Assembly: GCA_020633515.1 (NCBI GenBank)
Contig: JACKDM010000006.1
Coordinates: 60,278-124,277, forward strand
DNA from: Myxococcales bacterium
GTDB lineage: Bacteria; Myxococcota; Bradymonadia; UBA7976; UBA1532
Direction of reading: 5' to 3'
DNA: 64,000 nt
Part shown: positions 20,595-29,503 of the stretch, in pieces
How the letters are laid out: every line of letters begins with the position of its first letter
Position numbering within the stretch: position 1 is the stretch's first letter
Made by a program: the position numbers and the translations under genes
Notes under the pieces: model-generated
The model's database searches: none
The model's input: only the letters and a program-made list of their open reading frames with translations
What the model was told of the DNA's origin: nothing

Positions 20595-21709
20595 CGCGCC
20601 TCGGCGATCAGCGACCGCGCGATCAACAGCCGCTGCAACGCGTTGTCGGTCCCCTCCCCCACCATCAGCGCGTGCGCGTCGCGCCAATGCCGCTCGACCG
20701 GATAATCCCGCGTGTAGCCATAACCCCCGTGCATCTGCAGCGCCCGATCACACACCTCGCGCGCCCGCTCGCTCGCGAACACCCGCGCCATCGCCGCCTC
20801 CCCGCTCGCCGGCTGCCCCTCGTCGATCCGCGCCGCCGCCCGCCGATACATCAGCCGCGCCGCGTCGAGCTCGGTCGCCCCGTCCGCGATCATCCACTGG
20901 ATCGCCTGGAACGCCGTCAGCGGCTTGCCGAACTGCTTGCGCTCCGCCGCGTAGGCCGCCCCCGCCTCGAACGCCGCCCGCCCCACGCCCACCGCCAACG
21001 CCGCCCGACACACCCGCGCCCGATCCATCACCGCCGCCTCGTCGGCCAGCGCCCCATCGACCGCCCCGAGCCGCCGATCGTCGTCGATCTCCACCCCATC
21101 GAGGACCAGCTCCCCCACCCCCGCCGTCGTCGTGCCCAGCGTCTCCCGCGTCACCGCGCTCCACTCCCCCGCCTCGAGCAGGAACGCCGTCGCCAGCCCC
21201 GGCCCCGTCGCCGCGATCACCACCGCCACCCCCGCCTGCGCCACCGCCGTCACCCCCGGCAGCGACCCGTCCAGCCGCCACCCCGTCCGCGTCCGCGCCG
21301 CGCCCGCCGTCAACCGCACCGCGTCCGAGAACCCCCCCGCCCACGTCCCGATCACCGCCCCGCTCGCCAGCCCCGGCAGCCACCGCTTCATCTGCGGCAC
21401 GCTCCCCGCCCGCGCGATGTGCCCCACGCACAGCGCGTTGTGCGTCAGCACCACCGACGCCACCCCCGCCTCCCCCGCGCCGAGCTCCTCGACCGCCACC
21501 GCCAGCGACGCCAGATCCATGCCCGCGCCGCCGTGGCTCTCGGGCGCGCACACCCCGAACAAACCCAGCTCCGCCAGCCGCGCCCACACCCCATCCGGCG
21601 CCGCGCCCGCCCGATCCCACGCCCCCGCCGCCGGCGCCAGCGCCGACCGCGAAAGCTCGCGGGTCATCTGCCGCAACATCTCCTGGTTCTCATCGAGGCC
21701 GAAGTCCAT
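20591..21709 (-). CDS. Acyl-CoA dehydrogenase
   Basis: 372 residues, standard length. N-terminal helical domain (MDFGLDENQEMLRQMTRELS), a less typical middle region, and C-terminal AYAAERKQFGKPLTAFQAIQ, MHGGYGYTRDYPVERHWRDA and VGEGTDNALQ, where the Glu matches the catalytic base of short/medium-chain enzymes. It oxidises an acyl-CoA to the 2-enoyl-CoA, passing electrons to ETF. The middle domain lacks the usual FAMTE block (here IGTWAGGFSDAVRL), so substrate is uncertain. Short-branched-chain acyl-CoA is plausible given MeaB. Confidence 0.92.
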   Translation of the reverse strand: MDFGLDENQEMLRQMTRELSRSALAPAAGAWDRAGAAPDGVWARLAELGLFGVCAPESHGGAGMDLASLAVAVEELGAGEAGVASVVLTHNALCVGHIARAGSVPQMKRWLPGLASGAVIGTWAGGFSDAVRLTAGAARTRTGWRLDGSLPGVTAVAQAGVAVVIAATGPGLATAFLLEAGEWSAVTRETLGTTTAGVGELVLDGVEIDDDRRLGAVDGALADEAAVMDRARVCRAALAVGVGRAAFEAGAAYAAERKQFGKPLTAFQAIQWMIADGATELDAARLMYRRAAARIDEGQPASGEAAMARVFASERAREVCDRALQMHGGYGYTRDYPVERHWRDAHALMVGEGTDNALQRLLIARSLIAEAR

Positions 21710-21739
21710 CGTGGCTCCTCGTCAGCAGGTCGGGCACGG

Positions 21740-22903
21740 CTAATACCAGAAACCGACGCCCACGCCCCAGTTGAGATATTCGGGCGCCCAGTCGACCACC
21801 GCGCCCGCCTCCCACTCCCACACCAGCTCGAAGAGCCGCAGATCGAAGCCCCCGGTCAGGTGCACCCGCCCCTCGTACTCGCGGTACCGATTCGGCTCGT
21901 AGTAGCTCCCGCCCCGCAGCACCAGCAGATCCTCGACGATCTCCGCCTCGCCCCCCACCCGCAGCGACACCGACGCCTCCTCCCCCGAGCGCCGCGCCGC
22001 CGCCCCGTAGAACGCCGACACCCCCACCGCCCCCGCCGGCGCCGGGCCGGTCACCACCACCTCCGCCGCCAGCAACAGATAACGCCGCGCCCCATCCCGC
22101 GCCGGCGGCTCACCGTGCCCGAACGACGGCGCGACGTTGTACACCCGCGGCCCGAGCATCACGCTCCCGCCCACCCCCAGCTCCCACGGCACCGCGATCG
22201 CGTCCGGCACCGACAACCCCCGCTCCGCCTCATCGCCCTCGAAGTCCCGCCCCACCACCGGCGTCCGCCAGCGCGCCCCCAAGCGCCAGCTCTCCCCCGG
22301 CGGCGCATACAGCCCACCAAGCACCACCCCACCCCCCGTCACCGCCGCGACCTGCGCCCCCTCGACCTCGAGCGCCGCGATGCCACCATAGAGCAGCCCG
22401 CCCACATACCAGCCATCGAAGAGATGCAAGCCATAACCGAGCCCCACGAACGACTGGTCGTAGCGCACCGGCGTCCGCAGCAGATCACGCACCACCGTGA
22501 AGTCATAGCCCTGCCCGCGCCCATGCACCCCGAAGCCATGCTCCCCGAACTTCACGTTGAACCCGAGCTGCGTGTACTGCGAGCGATCGAAGCTCGCCGG
22601 CCCCCCCGCCTGCTCCACGTCGATCCCATCGTCGCGCCCCACCACCAGCGTCGACAGCGTCACATCCCAATCGAACCAGTCATCGACGAACGGCGCCGCC
22701 CGCACCGCGAACGCCGCCGGGTTCTGCAAGTGCCCCTCCGCCCCCTCACCCACCCCCACGAACGCGCCGCCCATCCCGAGCACCCGCCCCGACGCCACCA
22801 CCGGCCCCTGGAAGAAGTCGACGACCCGCTCGCCCCCGTCCTGCCCCGCCGCCACCGCCGGCGCCGCGATCACCACCGCGCCGACCCACCCTCGCCACGC
22901 CAT
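21740..22903 (-). CDS. Outer-membrane beta-barrel protein, PorV/FadL-like
   Basis: 387 residues with a signal peptide ending VAAG. GRVLGMGGAFVGVGEGAEG and HLQNPAAFA match the N-terminus of PorV/UPF0164/FadL-type barrels, and regular aromatic beta strands follow to a C-terminal GVGFWY, typical of barrel termini. It stops 3 bp before nothing else downstream and begins 3 bp after the stop of a lipoprotein gene, so the two form an operon. Role probably lipid or solute passage or assembly; not more specific. Confidence 0.8.
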   Translation of the reverse strand: MAWRGWVGAVVIAAPAVAAGQDGGERVVDFFQGPVVASGRVLGMGGAFVGVGEGAEGHLQNPAAFAVRAAPFVDDWFDWDVTLSTLVVGRDDGIDVEQAGGPASFDRSQYTQLGFNVKFGEHGFGVHGRGQGYDFTVVRDLLRTPVRYDQSFVGLGYGLHLFDGWYVGGLLYGGIAALEVEGAQVAAVTGGGVVLGGLYAPPGESWRLGARWRTPVVGRDFEGDEAERGLSVPDAIAVPWELGVGGSVMLGPRVYNVAPSFGHGEPPARDGARRYLLLAAEVVVTGPAPAGAVGVSAFYGAAARRSGEEASVSLRVGGEAEIVEDLLVLRGGSYYEPNRYREYEGRVHLTGGFDLRLFELVWEWEAGAVVDWAPEYLNWGVGVGFWY

Positions 22904-22906
22904 GCC

Positions 22907-23452
22907 TCAACCGCCCGGACGATGCTCGACGAGCTCCATCACCATCACCTCGCGCCCGTCGCGCTTCGCCGTCACCCGCACCGGCGCCCCCGGCAGCGAG
23001 CGCGCGAAGTAGAACAGCGTCGTGCCCTCGGCATCGGGCACCGTGTACACCACGCACTCGAAGCGCCCCGCCGGCGTCTGGCACGGCGTCTCCCGCTCGG
23101 TCGTGCCCGGCGGGAAGTGCGCGTGCCGCTCCAGATCGTCCCACGTCACCCGCTTGCTGCGCGGCTCGCCCACCGCCCCGCCATCGCTCCCCATCACCGT
23201 CGTCTCGAAGGTCGCCCCGTCGGGATCGACGTCGACGAAGCGGATCACCTGCTCGGCGCCGCCCTCGCTGCCGCCCATGCGGAAGCGATAGGTGCGCCCC
23301 TCGGCGGTCGCGTCGCGGATCTTCTCGGCGGAGAAAGGCGGGCCGGAGGAGGGGTTCTCACGGGGGCGATCATCGACCATGGCAGACCCTCCACAGGCCG
23401 GGAGGGCGAGCGCCAGGGCGAGCATCAACGAACGGCGGAGAGGTGCGTCCAT
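22907..23452 (-). CDS. Secreted lipoprotein, 181 aa
   Basis: Signal peptide with lipobox LALPAC, followed by PRENPSSGPPFSAEKIRDAT and a compact beta domain with RFVDVDPDGATFETTVMG, GRFECVVYTVPDAEG and FYFARSLPGAPVRVTAKRDG. Two further cysteines (TPCQTPAGRFECV) could form a disulfide. It lies 3 bp upstream of the barrel gene and probably acts with it. I do not recognise the family. Confidence 0.8.
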   Translation of the reverse strand: MDAPLRRSLMLALALALPACGGSAMVDDRPRENPSSGPPFSAEKIRDATAEGRTYRFRMGGSEGGAEQVIRFVDVDPDGATFETTVMGSDGGAVGEPRSKRVTWDDLERHAHFPPGTTERETPCQTPAGRFECVVYTVPDAEGTTLFYFARSLPGAPVRVTAKRDGREVMVMELVEHRPGG

Positions 23453-23625
23453 CGAACCTCGGACTCGACACGGGGCCGGGGCGGGGTCACCGTCGCGACC
23501 CGCGCCAGCGGATGTGGCGCCTCGCTCGCGGGCCAGGCGCGCCCCGACTCGCTCAGATCGGGCGGCGCCGCGAACCAGCCGCACAGAGGGACCGCCGCGA
23601 GGCGGGCGAACAGCTCACGCAGCAT
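23425..23625 (-). CDS. Possible small protein, 66 aa
   Basis: ATG at 23625 with GGAG about nine bases upstream and an AT-rich stretch (TTTAATTCTATTGTATG) just before it, which looks like a promoter. The product MLRELFARLAAVPLCGWFAA continues with a Pro/Ser-rich tail and overlaps the lipoprotein start by 28 bp. It could be a leader peptide or a short real gene. Support is limited to start context and promoter-like sequence. Confidence 0.35.
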   Translation of the reverse strand: MLRELFARLAAVPLCGWFAAPPDLSESGRAWPASEAPHPLARVATVTPPRPRVESEVRWTHLSAVR

Positions 23626-23717
23626 GGCGAACGCTCCATCGACATACAATAGAATTAAACGGCCGGCCCACCGCCGGTCCCGCCTCGACCATGCGCGCAA
23701 ACCAAAACCAACACAAA

Positions 23718-23751
23718 TAAAAAAGCGAACAGGTCGATCGACCTGCTCGCT
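23718..23751 (-). terminator. Rho-independent terminator after the DDDDRGR secreted protein gene
   Basis: On the - strand an 11-bp stem (GCGAGCAGGTC / GACCTGTTCGC, one G-U pair) with a GATC loop is followed by CTTTTTTATT. It lies 52 bp past the stop at 23803 and before the next - strand genes, so it separates two transcription units. Confidence 0.85.
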
Positions 23752-23802
23752 CCGCGCGGCGTCGCGAAGACGGCGCCACGCATCCTCACCGCCGACGGTC
23801 GA

Positions 23803-24687
23803 TCACATGCCCTGGTGGGGCCGCACCGCCTCCATCGGGTGAGCGGGGAAGGTCACGACGTTGCGGGTGTTGAAGCGCAGGCTGCCATCGGGGTTGACAT
23901 GCGCCGCCGAGACACCGCCCGCCTGACCCTCGCCGTAGACCGGGTGGCTGATGTCACACACGAAGAAGAACATGCCCATGGGATCGGGGTGGATCGGGCA
24001 GCCCGAGCGGTACTCGATGATGATCGGCCGCGGGCGGTAGCTGCGCGGGCAGGTGCGCGGCACGTCGGTCGGGTAGAGGAAGTACTCGCCGAAGATCATG
24101 AACGCGCCCATGTTCGCCATCATCGGCATGTCACCGCCGAGCATGACACCATCGGGATCGGTGATCATGAGCTGCCAGCCGGTGTCGTAGAGCGTCCAGC
24201 CCTCGCGCCCGACCGCCTCGCCCGAGATGTCGAGCGCCCGGTAGCCACCATCGGGGTTGACCATGAACGGCATCAGCGTCGCCCGCCCGTCGGCGATGAG
24301 CTGCTCGGCGTCGATGCCGAACTTGCTCATGTAGAAGTCGATGGCATCGGAGCGCTGCTCGTCGATCTCGGCGTCGGTGCGCCCGAGCTGCCGCCAGAAG
24401 GGCAGCGGATCGATGAGCGCGTTCATGAAGTCATCGGTCTCGGAGTCGGCGTAGAAGGTCATCTTCTTGACGTAGCCGGCGGGCGGCGGCGCCATGATGC
24501 ACGCCTCGGGGCGGCCCCGATCGTCGTCGTCGCGGCCCCGATCGTCGTCGTCGCGGCCCCGATCGTCGTCGTCGCGGCCCCGCTCGTCGGCGCGGTCGTC
24601 GCGGTCGCGGTCTCGATCGGCGAACGCGCTCGGGCTGTAGGCGAGGAGGCAGATCACGAGCGACACGAAGAGATGGAGAGAACGCAT
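23803..24687 (-). CDS. Secreted protein with DDDDRGR repeats, 294 aa
   Basis: A classical signal peptide ending SAFA precedes a charged low-complexity segment in which a 21-bp unit (three full copies, 24512-24574) encodes RGRDDDD. The remaining 220 residues form a globular domain with three cysteines and aromatic clusters (YVKKMTFYADSETDDFMNAL, FMIFGEYFLYPTDVPRTCP, FFFVCDISHPVYGEGQAGG). No family was recognised. The acidic/Arg repeat could bind metal or act as a linker. It is transcribed alone, divergently from leucine dehydrogenase, and ends at a strong terminator. Confidence 0.78.
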   Translation of the reverse strand: MRSLHLFVSLVICLLAYSPSAFADRDRDRDDRADERGRDDDDRGRDDDDRGRDDDDRGRPEACIMAPPPAGYVKKMTFYADSETDDFMNALIDPLPFWRQLGRTDAEIDEQRSDAIDFYMSKFGIDAEQLIADGRATLMPFMVNPDGGYRALDISGEAVGREGWTLYDTGWQLMITDPDGVMLGGDMPMMANMGAFMIFGEYFLYPTDVPRTCPRSYRPRPIIIEYRSGCPIHPDPMGMFFFVCDISHPVYGEGQAGGVSAAHVNPDGSLRFNTRNVVTFPAHPMEAVRPHQGM

Positions 24688-24987
24688 GATGTTTCCTTCG
24701 GCTGCGTTGGCCAGACATGGGACGGCCCGTCATGCCTGGACGATTGACTGATGGGATGGCACCGATAAGACAGGCGAAGAGGGAGCCCGACGCCTGATAC
24801 TTAACTCAAATAACTCGCAAGACCACCATGATCGTTTTGTGCGTTTTTGGCGATACGTACAAATACACAACTCACATTTCCCGTGCGCAGCGCCGGTGGC
24901 GGTGCGACGGCCATTACGCAGCGACGCCACGGTTGCGCCGATGCGGCGCTTTGCGCATGGTGGGGGCGCACGAGTGAGGTGAACACC
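24688..24987. promoter_or_regulatory. AT-rich divergent promoter region
   Basis: The 300-bp gap between the secreted protein and leucine dehydrogenase is clearly less GC-rich at 24797-24880 than the rest of the window. Candidate elements by eye: on the - strand TTGCGA then TAAGTAT about 15 bp on; on the + strand TTGTGC then TACAAA. These are suggestions, not mapped promoters. Confidence 0.4.
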
Positions 24988-26085
24988 ATGAACTTCTTCG
25001 AACGGCTCGCGCAGCGGGCGCACGAGCAGGTGGTCCTCTGCCACGACGAGGTCACCGGGCTCCGGGCCATCATCGCCATCCACGACACCACCCTCGGACC
25101 GGCGCTCGGCGGCACGCGGTTCTGGCAGTATGCCAGCGACGGCGACGCCCTCGAAGACGCGCTCCGGCTCGCGCGGGGCATGACCTACAAGTCGGCCGCC
25201 GCCGGCCTCAACCTCGGCGGCGGCAAGGCCGTCATCATCGGCAACGCCAAGACCGACAAGAACGAGGCGCTCTTCCGCTCCTACGGCCGCTTCATCCAGG
25301 GCATCAGCGGCCGCTACATCACCGCCGAGGACGTCGGCACGACCGTGCGCGACATGGAGTGGGTGCGCATGGAGACCGACCACGTCGTCGGGATCAGCCG
25401 CTCGCTCGGCGGATCGGGCGATCCGAGCCCGTTCACCGCGCTCGGCGTCTTCGAGGGCATGAAGTCGGCGCTCAAGTGGCAGACGGGCAGCGAGTCGTTC
25501 GAGAAGCGCACCGTCGCCGTGCAGGGCGTCGGCCACGTCGGCTACCACCTCGTGCGCCACCTCAAGCAGGCGGGCGCGACGGTGCTCATCGCCGACATCG
25601 ACACCGACAACCTCGCCCGCGTCACCTCGGAGTTCAGCGGCGTCGAGGTGGTCGATCCCAAGACCATCCACGCCCAGGGCTGCGACATCTTCGCGCCGTG
25701 CGCGCTCGGCGCGGTGATCAACGATCGCACCCTGCCCGAGCTGCGCTGTGGCATCGTCGCCGGCTGCGCCAACAACGTGCTCGCCGAAGACCGCCACGGC
25801 GAGGCGCTCGCCGATCGGGGCATCCTGTATGCGCCGGACTACGTGGTCAACGCGGGCGGGCTGATCAACGTGGCGAACGAGCTCGAAGGCTACAACACCG
25901 ATCGGGCGACGCAGAGCGTCAAGGCGATCTACGACATCACGACCCGCATCTTCCAGATCGCCCGCGACGAGGGCGTCACGACCGCCAAGGCGGCCGATAC
26001 GCTCGCGGAGCGGCGGATCAAGGGCTTGCAGAAGGTCAAGGACCATTACATCGCGCACCCTCCGAGGCGCCTGCGGCGCCTCTAG
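24988..26085 (+). CDS. Leucine/valine (branched-chain amino acid) dehydrogenase
   Basis: 365 residues. NAD-dependent oxidative deamination of Leu, Val and Ile to the 2-oxo acids. N-terminal GPALGGTRFW, GMTYKSAAAGLNLGGGKAVI with both active-site lysines, TAEDVGTTVRDM, the Rossmann motif VAVQGVGHVGYHLVRHL, and PCALGAVIND ... GCANNVL are all diagnostic. The start follows GAGGTG. The last residues (PPRRLRRL) are encoded by an inverted repeat, so the C-terminus may have been extended by that element. It fits with MeaB and acyl-CoA dehydrogenase in branched-chain catabolism. Confidence 0.95.
   Translation: MNFFERLAQRAHEQVVLCHDEVTGLRAIIAIHDTTLGPALGGTRFWQYASDGDALEDALRLARGMTYKSAAAGLNLGGGKAVIIGNAKTDKNEALFRSYGRFIQGISGRYITAEDVGTTVRDMEWVRMETDHVVGISRSLGGSGDPSPFTALGVFEGMKSALKWQTGSESFEKRTVAVQGVGHVGYHLVRHLKQAGATVLIADIDTDNLARVTSEFSGVEVVDPKTIHAQGCDIFAPCALGAVINDRTLPELRCGIVAGCANNVLAEDRHGEALADRGILYAPDYVVNAGGLINVANELEGYNTDRATQSVKAIYDITTRIFQIARDEGVTTAKAADTLAERRIKGLQKVKDHYIAHPPRRLRRL
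26064..26082 (+). terminator. Hairpin at the end of leucine dehydrogenase
   Basis: Perfect 8-bp arms GAGGCGCC / GGCGCCTC with a TGC loop overlap the last codons. There is no T tract, so it is a weak terminator candidate or a 3' stabiliser. Confidence 0.45.
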
Positions 26086-26122
26086 TCTGCCGTGCTCACT
26101 CCTCTAGTTTGCCGTGCTCACT
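26079..26122. repeat. Tandem 22-bp duplication spanning the LeuDH stop codon
   Basis: Two adjacent 22-bp copies beginning CCTCTAGT and ending GCCGTGCTCACT differ at a single base (C/T). The first copy contains the TAG stop of leucine dehydrogenase. Confidence 0.9.
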
Positions 26123-26377
26123 CCGGCGCCCTCCGCGGCTTCGCCGCTGCGGGCGGGCGCTCCGCTGCGTCGGCGGTGCTCGGTCGCTGCGCTCCCTGCG
26201 CCCTTCTCCTTGCTGCGGCCCGTCCGGCTATCGCCGGACGCCTGCGCTGCGCTCGGCGATCGGCTCCGCCCGCTGCGCGGGCTTCGCGGGTGACTGGGCA
26301 GGGCTCTTGTGGTGCGACCGGATGATGGGCTGACGAGTCCTGGATCGCACCAACGGCCGTGTCAGGAGAGCATCGAC
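26123..26377. other. Non-coding gap with several short hairpins
   Basis: No supported gene. Perfect or near-perfect hairpins include GTCCGGC-TATC-GCCGGAC (26222-26239), GCGGC-TTC-GCCGC near 26140 and GCCCGC-TGC-GCGGGC near 26270. The composition (many GCTGCG/GCTTCG blocks) differs from neighbouring codons. Could be a structured RNA or a decayed repeat. Confidence 0.45.
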
Positions 26378-27187
26378 GTGTTCGACGCCGATGATGCCAT
26401 CGAAGCCGGCGCCGTGCTGCGCGATCCCACGACGGTGCCGGTCGGGGAGCTCGTCTTCGCCGACCCGCCCGAGCTGCACTTCGAGGGCTTCACCGAAGAC
26501 ACCTTCGCGGTGCTCGACCGGCTCCGCGACAAGCCCGACCTCGAACAGTTCAGGATCGAGCGCGGCGCGGTCGATGGCATCGATCGGGTCGCGGCGCATG
26601 TCATGGGTCCCTTTGCGCGCTACCGCGACGACCTCGTCGTCAACTTCGTCGCGCCCTCGGCGCTGCGGTGGGAGACCGATCGCAACGTCTTCAGCCGGCT
26701 CCCGAAGAACGACTTCGGCGGCGGCGGGTGCAAGTCGCATGTCTGGCTCTGCCTCTACCGCCCGCCGCGGCGGCGGCTCACCGACGCGCAGCTCTCGCAC
26801 AGCGTGAGCCCGCGTGGCTTCGAGGTCTCGCTCTTCGTCGGCGAGCTCGCCCGCGACCTGTTGCAGCACGCCCGCGCCCGCGTCGCCGACGACCCCGATG
26901 GCTTCCTCGGCCGCGTCGGCGAGGCCTTCGCCGGCGACGGCTCGGGCGGGCAGGTGCGCCTCGAATACGCGGTCCGCCAGCGCGGCGCGACCGTCGAGCA
27001 TGTGCTCGACCAGCCGCCGACCACGCTGCCCGACGGGCTGCTGCGCGCGCAGTGGCTCGCGATCGGTGTCACCTTCGGCCGTCAGCAGGTCATCGCGTGG
27101 GGGCCGCGGCTCGTCACCGAGGCGCTCGCGGTCGTGCGCCGGCTCTGGCCGCTCTATCGCTTCCTCTTCGGTGGACGACCCGCTTGA
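26378..27187 (+). CDS. DUF2461-like protein, 269 aa
   Basis: GTG start with AGGAGAG nine bases upstream. The segment LHFEGFTEDTFAVLDRLRDK has the FxGF...F..L..L pattern that opens DUF2461/TIGR02453 proteins, and VMGPFARYRDDLVVNFV followed by SRLPKNDFGGGGCKSHVWL continues in the same style. Function of that family is unknown. No signal peptide. Moderate confidence in the family, good confidence that the gene is real. Confidence 0.72.
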   Translation: MFDADDAIEAGAVLRDPTTVPVGELVFADPPELHFEGFTEDTFAVLDRLRDKPDLEQFRIERGAVDGIDRVAAHVMGPFARYRDDLVVNFVAPSALRWETDRNVFSRLPKNDFGGGGCKSHVWLCLYRPPRRRLTDAQLSHSVSPRGFEVSLFVGELARDLLQHARARVADDPDGFLGRVGEAFAGDGSGGQVRLEYAVRQRGATVEHVLDQPPTTLPDGLLRAQWLAIGVTFGRQQVIAWGPRLVTEALAVVRRLWPLYRFLFGGRPA

Positions 27188-27239
27188 TTTGCGCCGCCGG
27201 GTGGCGTTCGATCGCGGCACCTCGCCGATCGGAGCCATG

Positions 27240-28238
27240 ATGCGCCTCGCGTCCATCGCCCTCCTCCTCGCGCTCTGCGCGCTCCCCGTCCCCACCCCGG
27301 CCCTCGCCGCGCCGCCCTCGGTGGAGCTCGTCGAGCTGCCGCAGCAGCTCACCCTGCCGCTCGCCGAAGGCAGCAACCGCCTCTTCGAAGTCCGCGTCAG
27401 CGGCGATCCACAAGCGATCTGGATGTCGACGACCGCTGACGCCCCCCCGGAGCGGCGGCTCGCGCTCCAGCCGATGGGCAAGCGCTGGGTCTTCAACCTC
27501 GGCGACCCCCGCGTCGCGGCCGTCGTCGCCGGCGCGCGGCAGTTCCAGGTGTTCGCGACCTTCGCCGACGGCCGCCGCGCCGAGAGCCTGCCGGTGCAGT
27601 TCGTCACCGCCCGCCCGGCGCCGGTCGCGGTGCGCATCAAGACCACCGACGACCGCGCGCTCCCGGCCGGGCTCGGGCAGCAGTGGATCGCGCCGCGCGA
27701 CGTCGCCGCGCTCGCCTTCACCTGGGCCGGCAGCGGGCAGCGACGCCCGATCACGCTCGTCGCCGGCACCGAGCGCGTCGTCGTCACGCCCGGACCCGAC
27801 GGCGCGGTGACCCTCGCGCTCGGCCCGCCGCTGCGCGCCGCGTGGCAGGCGGCCGGCAGCCTCGCCGTGCTCGACGCCGACGGCGACTCGATCGCGGCCA
27901 TCACCGCCGCGCCCGAGCGCCTCGCGCTCGACGGCCCGACCACGCTGCGCGTCGTGCAGCGCCACAGCGCGCCGCTGCCCGGCAGCCGCGACTACCTGCG
28001 GATCCACCTCGGTGACATCAGCGGCGGCAAGGTCACCGTCTCGATCACCGCCGACGATGGCACCACCCTCGTCGAGTCGCGCGTCGCGCGCGAGGGCGAC
28101 CGCGTCGAGTTCGCGCTCGCCGACGGGCGCTATGTGCTGCGCGTCGACCGGTTGGTCAACCTGCTGGTGGGCGACGATCACGCCGAGCTCTCGATCGAGC
28201 CGGCGGCGGCGGCCATCGAGGCGGGGGTGAAGCCATGA
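27240..28238 (+). CDS. Periplasmic/secreted beta-rich protein, 332 aa
   Basis: Signal peptide MRLASIALLLALCALPVPTP...ALA; the ATG three bases upstream (27237) would add one Met. The mature protein alternates short beta strands and turns (VTVSITADDGTTLVESRV, RYVLRVDRLVNLLVGDDHAEL), suggesting two or three Ig-like domains. Family not recognised. The stop overlaps the SGNH lipoprotein start (ATGA), so they are co-translated and likely act together outside the cytoplasm. Confidence 0.8.
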   Translation: MRLASIALLLALCALPVPTPALAAPPSVELVELPQQLTLPLAEGSNRLFEVRVSGDPQAIWMSTTADAPPERRLALQPMGKRWVFNLGDPRVAAVVAGARQFQVFATFADGRRAESLPVQFVTARPAPVAVRIKTTDDRALPAGLGQQWIAPRDVAALAFTWAGSGQRRPITLVAGTERVVVTPGPDGAVTLALGPPLRAAWQAAGSLAVLDADGDSIAAITAAPERLALDGPTTLRVVQRHSAPLPGSRDYLRIHLGDISGGKVTVSITADDGTTLVESRVAREGDRVEFALADGRYVLRVDRLVNLLVGDDHAELSIEPAAAAIEAGVKP

Positions 28239-29503
28239 GGTGGGAGGCGACCGCCTTGCTCGCGCTCGCCCTCGCGCTCGTCGCGTGCGACGAGGCGGCG
28301 AGCCCGCTCGTCGCCGATGCCACCGTGCGCGCCGACGCGGCGGGTGGTGACATCGACCGCGGCGCCGAAGACATGGCACTCGATGCCATCGCGCCGCCGC
28401 GCGACATGGCATCCGTCGACATGGCACCCGCCGACATGGCAGCGCCGGCCGATCTCGCGCCGCCCGAAGACATGGCGCGCGCCGAAGACATGGCGCCGCC
28501 CGAAGACATGGCGTCACCGGAAGACATGGCGCCCGCGCCCGACATGGCCGCCGAGCACGACGCCGGCCCGCTCACCGCGGCGGCGTGCTTCGACGGTCTC
28601 TTCTCGGGCGAGCTCACCGCCGGCCCCGACTACGACCAGTTCGGACCCATCATCGGCAGCCACTGCATGGGCACCGATCACCAGCGCATCGAGCGCGTCG
28701 AGCGGGTCGTCTTCGTCGGTGACTCGGTCACCGTCGGCACCCCGCCCCACGACCCGGCGGTCTACTATCGCAACGTGCTCGCCGCCCGCCTCGCCGCCCG
28801 CTTCGGGCTCACCGCGCCCGACTTCCTCTGGCAGCAGGTCAACCTCATCGACGGCGTCGGGCTCGTGCAAGAGTCGGGCGACTTCGCCAACTGCGCCAGA
28901 TACGGCGCCCGCACCGACGATCTGCTGCGCGATCGCACGCTGCTCAGCGACTGCGTGCCCGAAGACAAGCGCCACCTGCGCACGCTCTTCGTGATGACCA
29001 TCGGCGGCAACGACGTCGCCTCGATCACCCAGGACGGGCTCGAACCCGACGCCGATCCCGCCGAGCTGTGGGCCGAGACCGAGGAGTTCGTCGGGCTGCT
29101 CCGCGATGCCATGCGCTGGATCCGCGCGCCCGGCCGCTTCCCCAACGGCGCGTGGGTGGTCTATGCCAACATGTTCGAGTTCACCGATGGCACCGGTGAC
29201 ATCACCGCCTGCCCGGCGGCCGGGCTCGCCGGCTTCGGCGCCGAGTGGGACGATCCCACCCTGCTCGCCGACATGGTGGTGTGGGCCAACGAGCAGTTCC
29301 TCGCGATCGCGCTCGAATACGGCGTCGACATGGTCTTCATGCTCGAACACTTCTGCGGGCATGGCTTCAACTACGACGATCCGATGTCACCCTGCTATCG
29401 CGGCCCGGGCACCGAGCTGTGGTTCGACCTCACCTGCATCCACCCCAACGCGGCCGGGCATCGCGCGATCGCCGATCTCTTCGAAGCGGTGGTGGCCGAG
29501 TAG
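28235..29503 (+). CDS. SGNH/GDSL-family lipoprotein hydrolase
   Basis: 422 residues. Lipobox LALVAC, then a linker of DMA repeats (PEDMA, PADMA) to about residue 108. The hydrolase domain shows block I VVFVGDSVTVG, block III TIGGNDVAS and block V DLTCIHPNAAGH, giving the Ser-Asn-Asp/His set of SGNH hydrolases. Substrate likely an acyl or acetyl ester on an extracellular lipid or glycan. Directly followed, with no spacer, by the Ser/Thr kinase gene. Confidence 0.9.
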   Translation: MRWEATALLALALALVACDEAASPLVADATVRADAAGGDIDRGAEDMALDAIAPPRDMASVDMAPADMAAPADLAPPEDMARAEDMAPPEDMASPEDMAPAPDMAAEHDAGPLTAAACFDGLFSGELTAGPDYDQFGPIIGSHCMGTDHQRIERVERVVFVGDSVTVGTPPHDPAVYYRNVLAARLAARFGLTAPDFLWQQVNLIDGVGLVQESGDFANCARYGARTDDLLRDRTLLSDCVPEDKRHLRTLFVMTIGGNDVASITQDGLEPDADPAELWAETEEFVGLLRDAMRWIRAPGRFPNGAWVVYANMFEFTDGTGDITACPAAGLAGFGAEWDDPTLLADMVVWANEQFLAIALEYGVDMVFMLEHFCGHGFNYDDPMSPCYRGPGTELWFDLTCIHPNAAGHRAIADLFEAVVAE

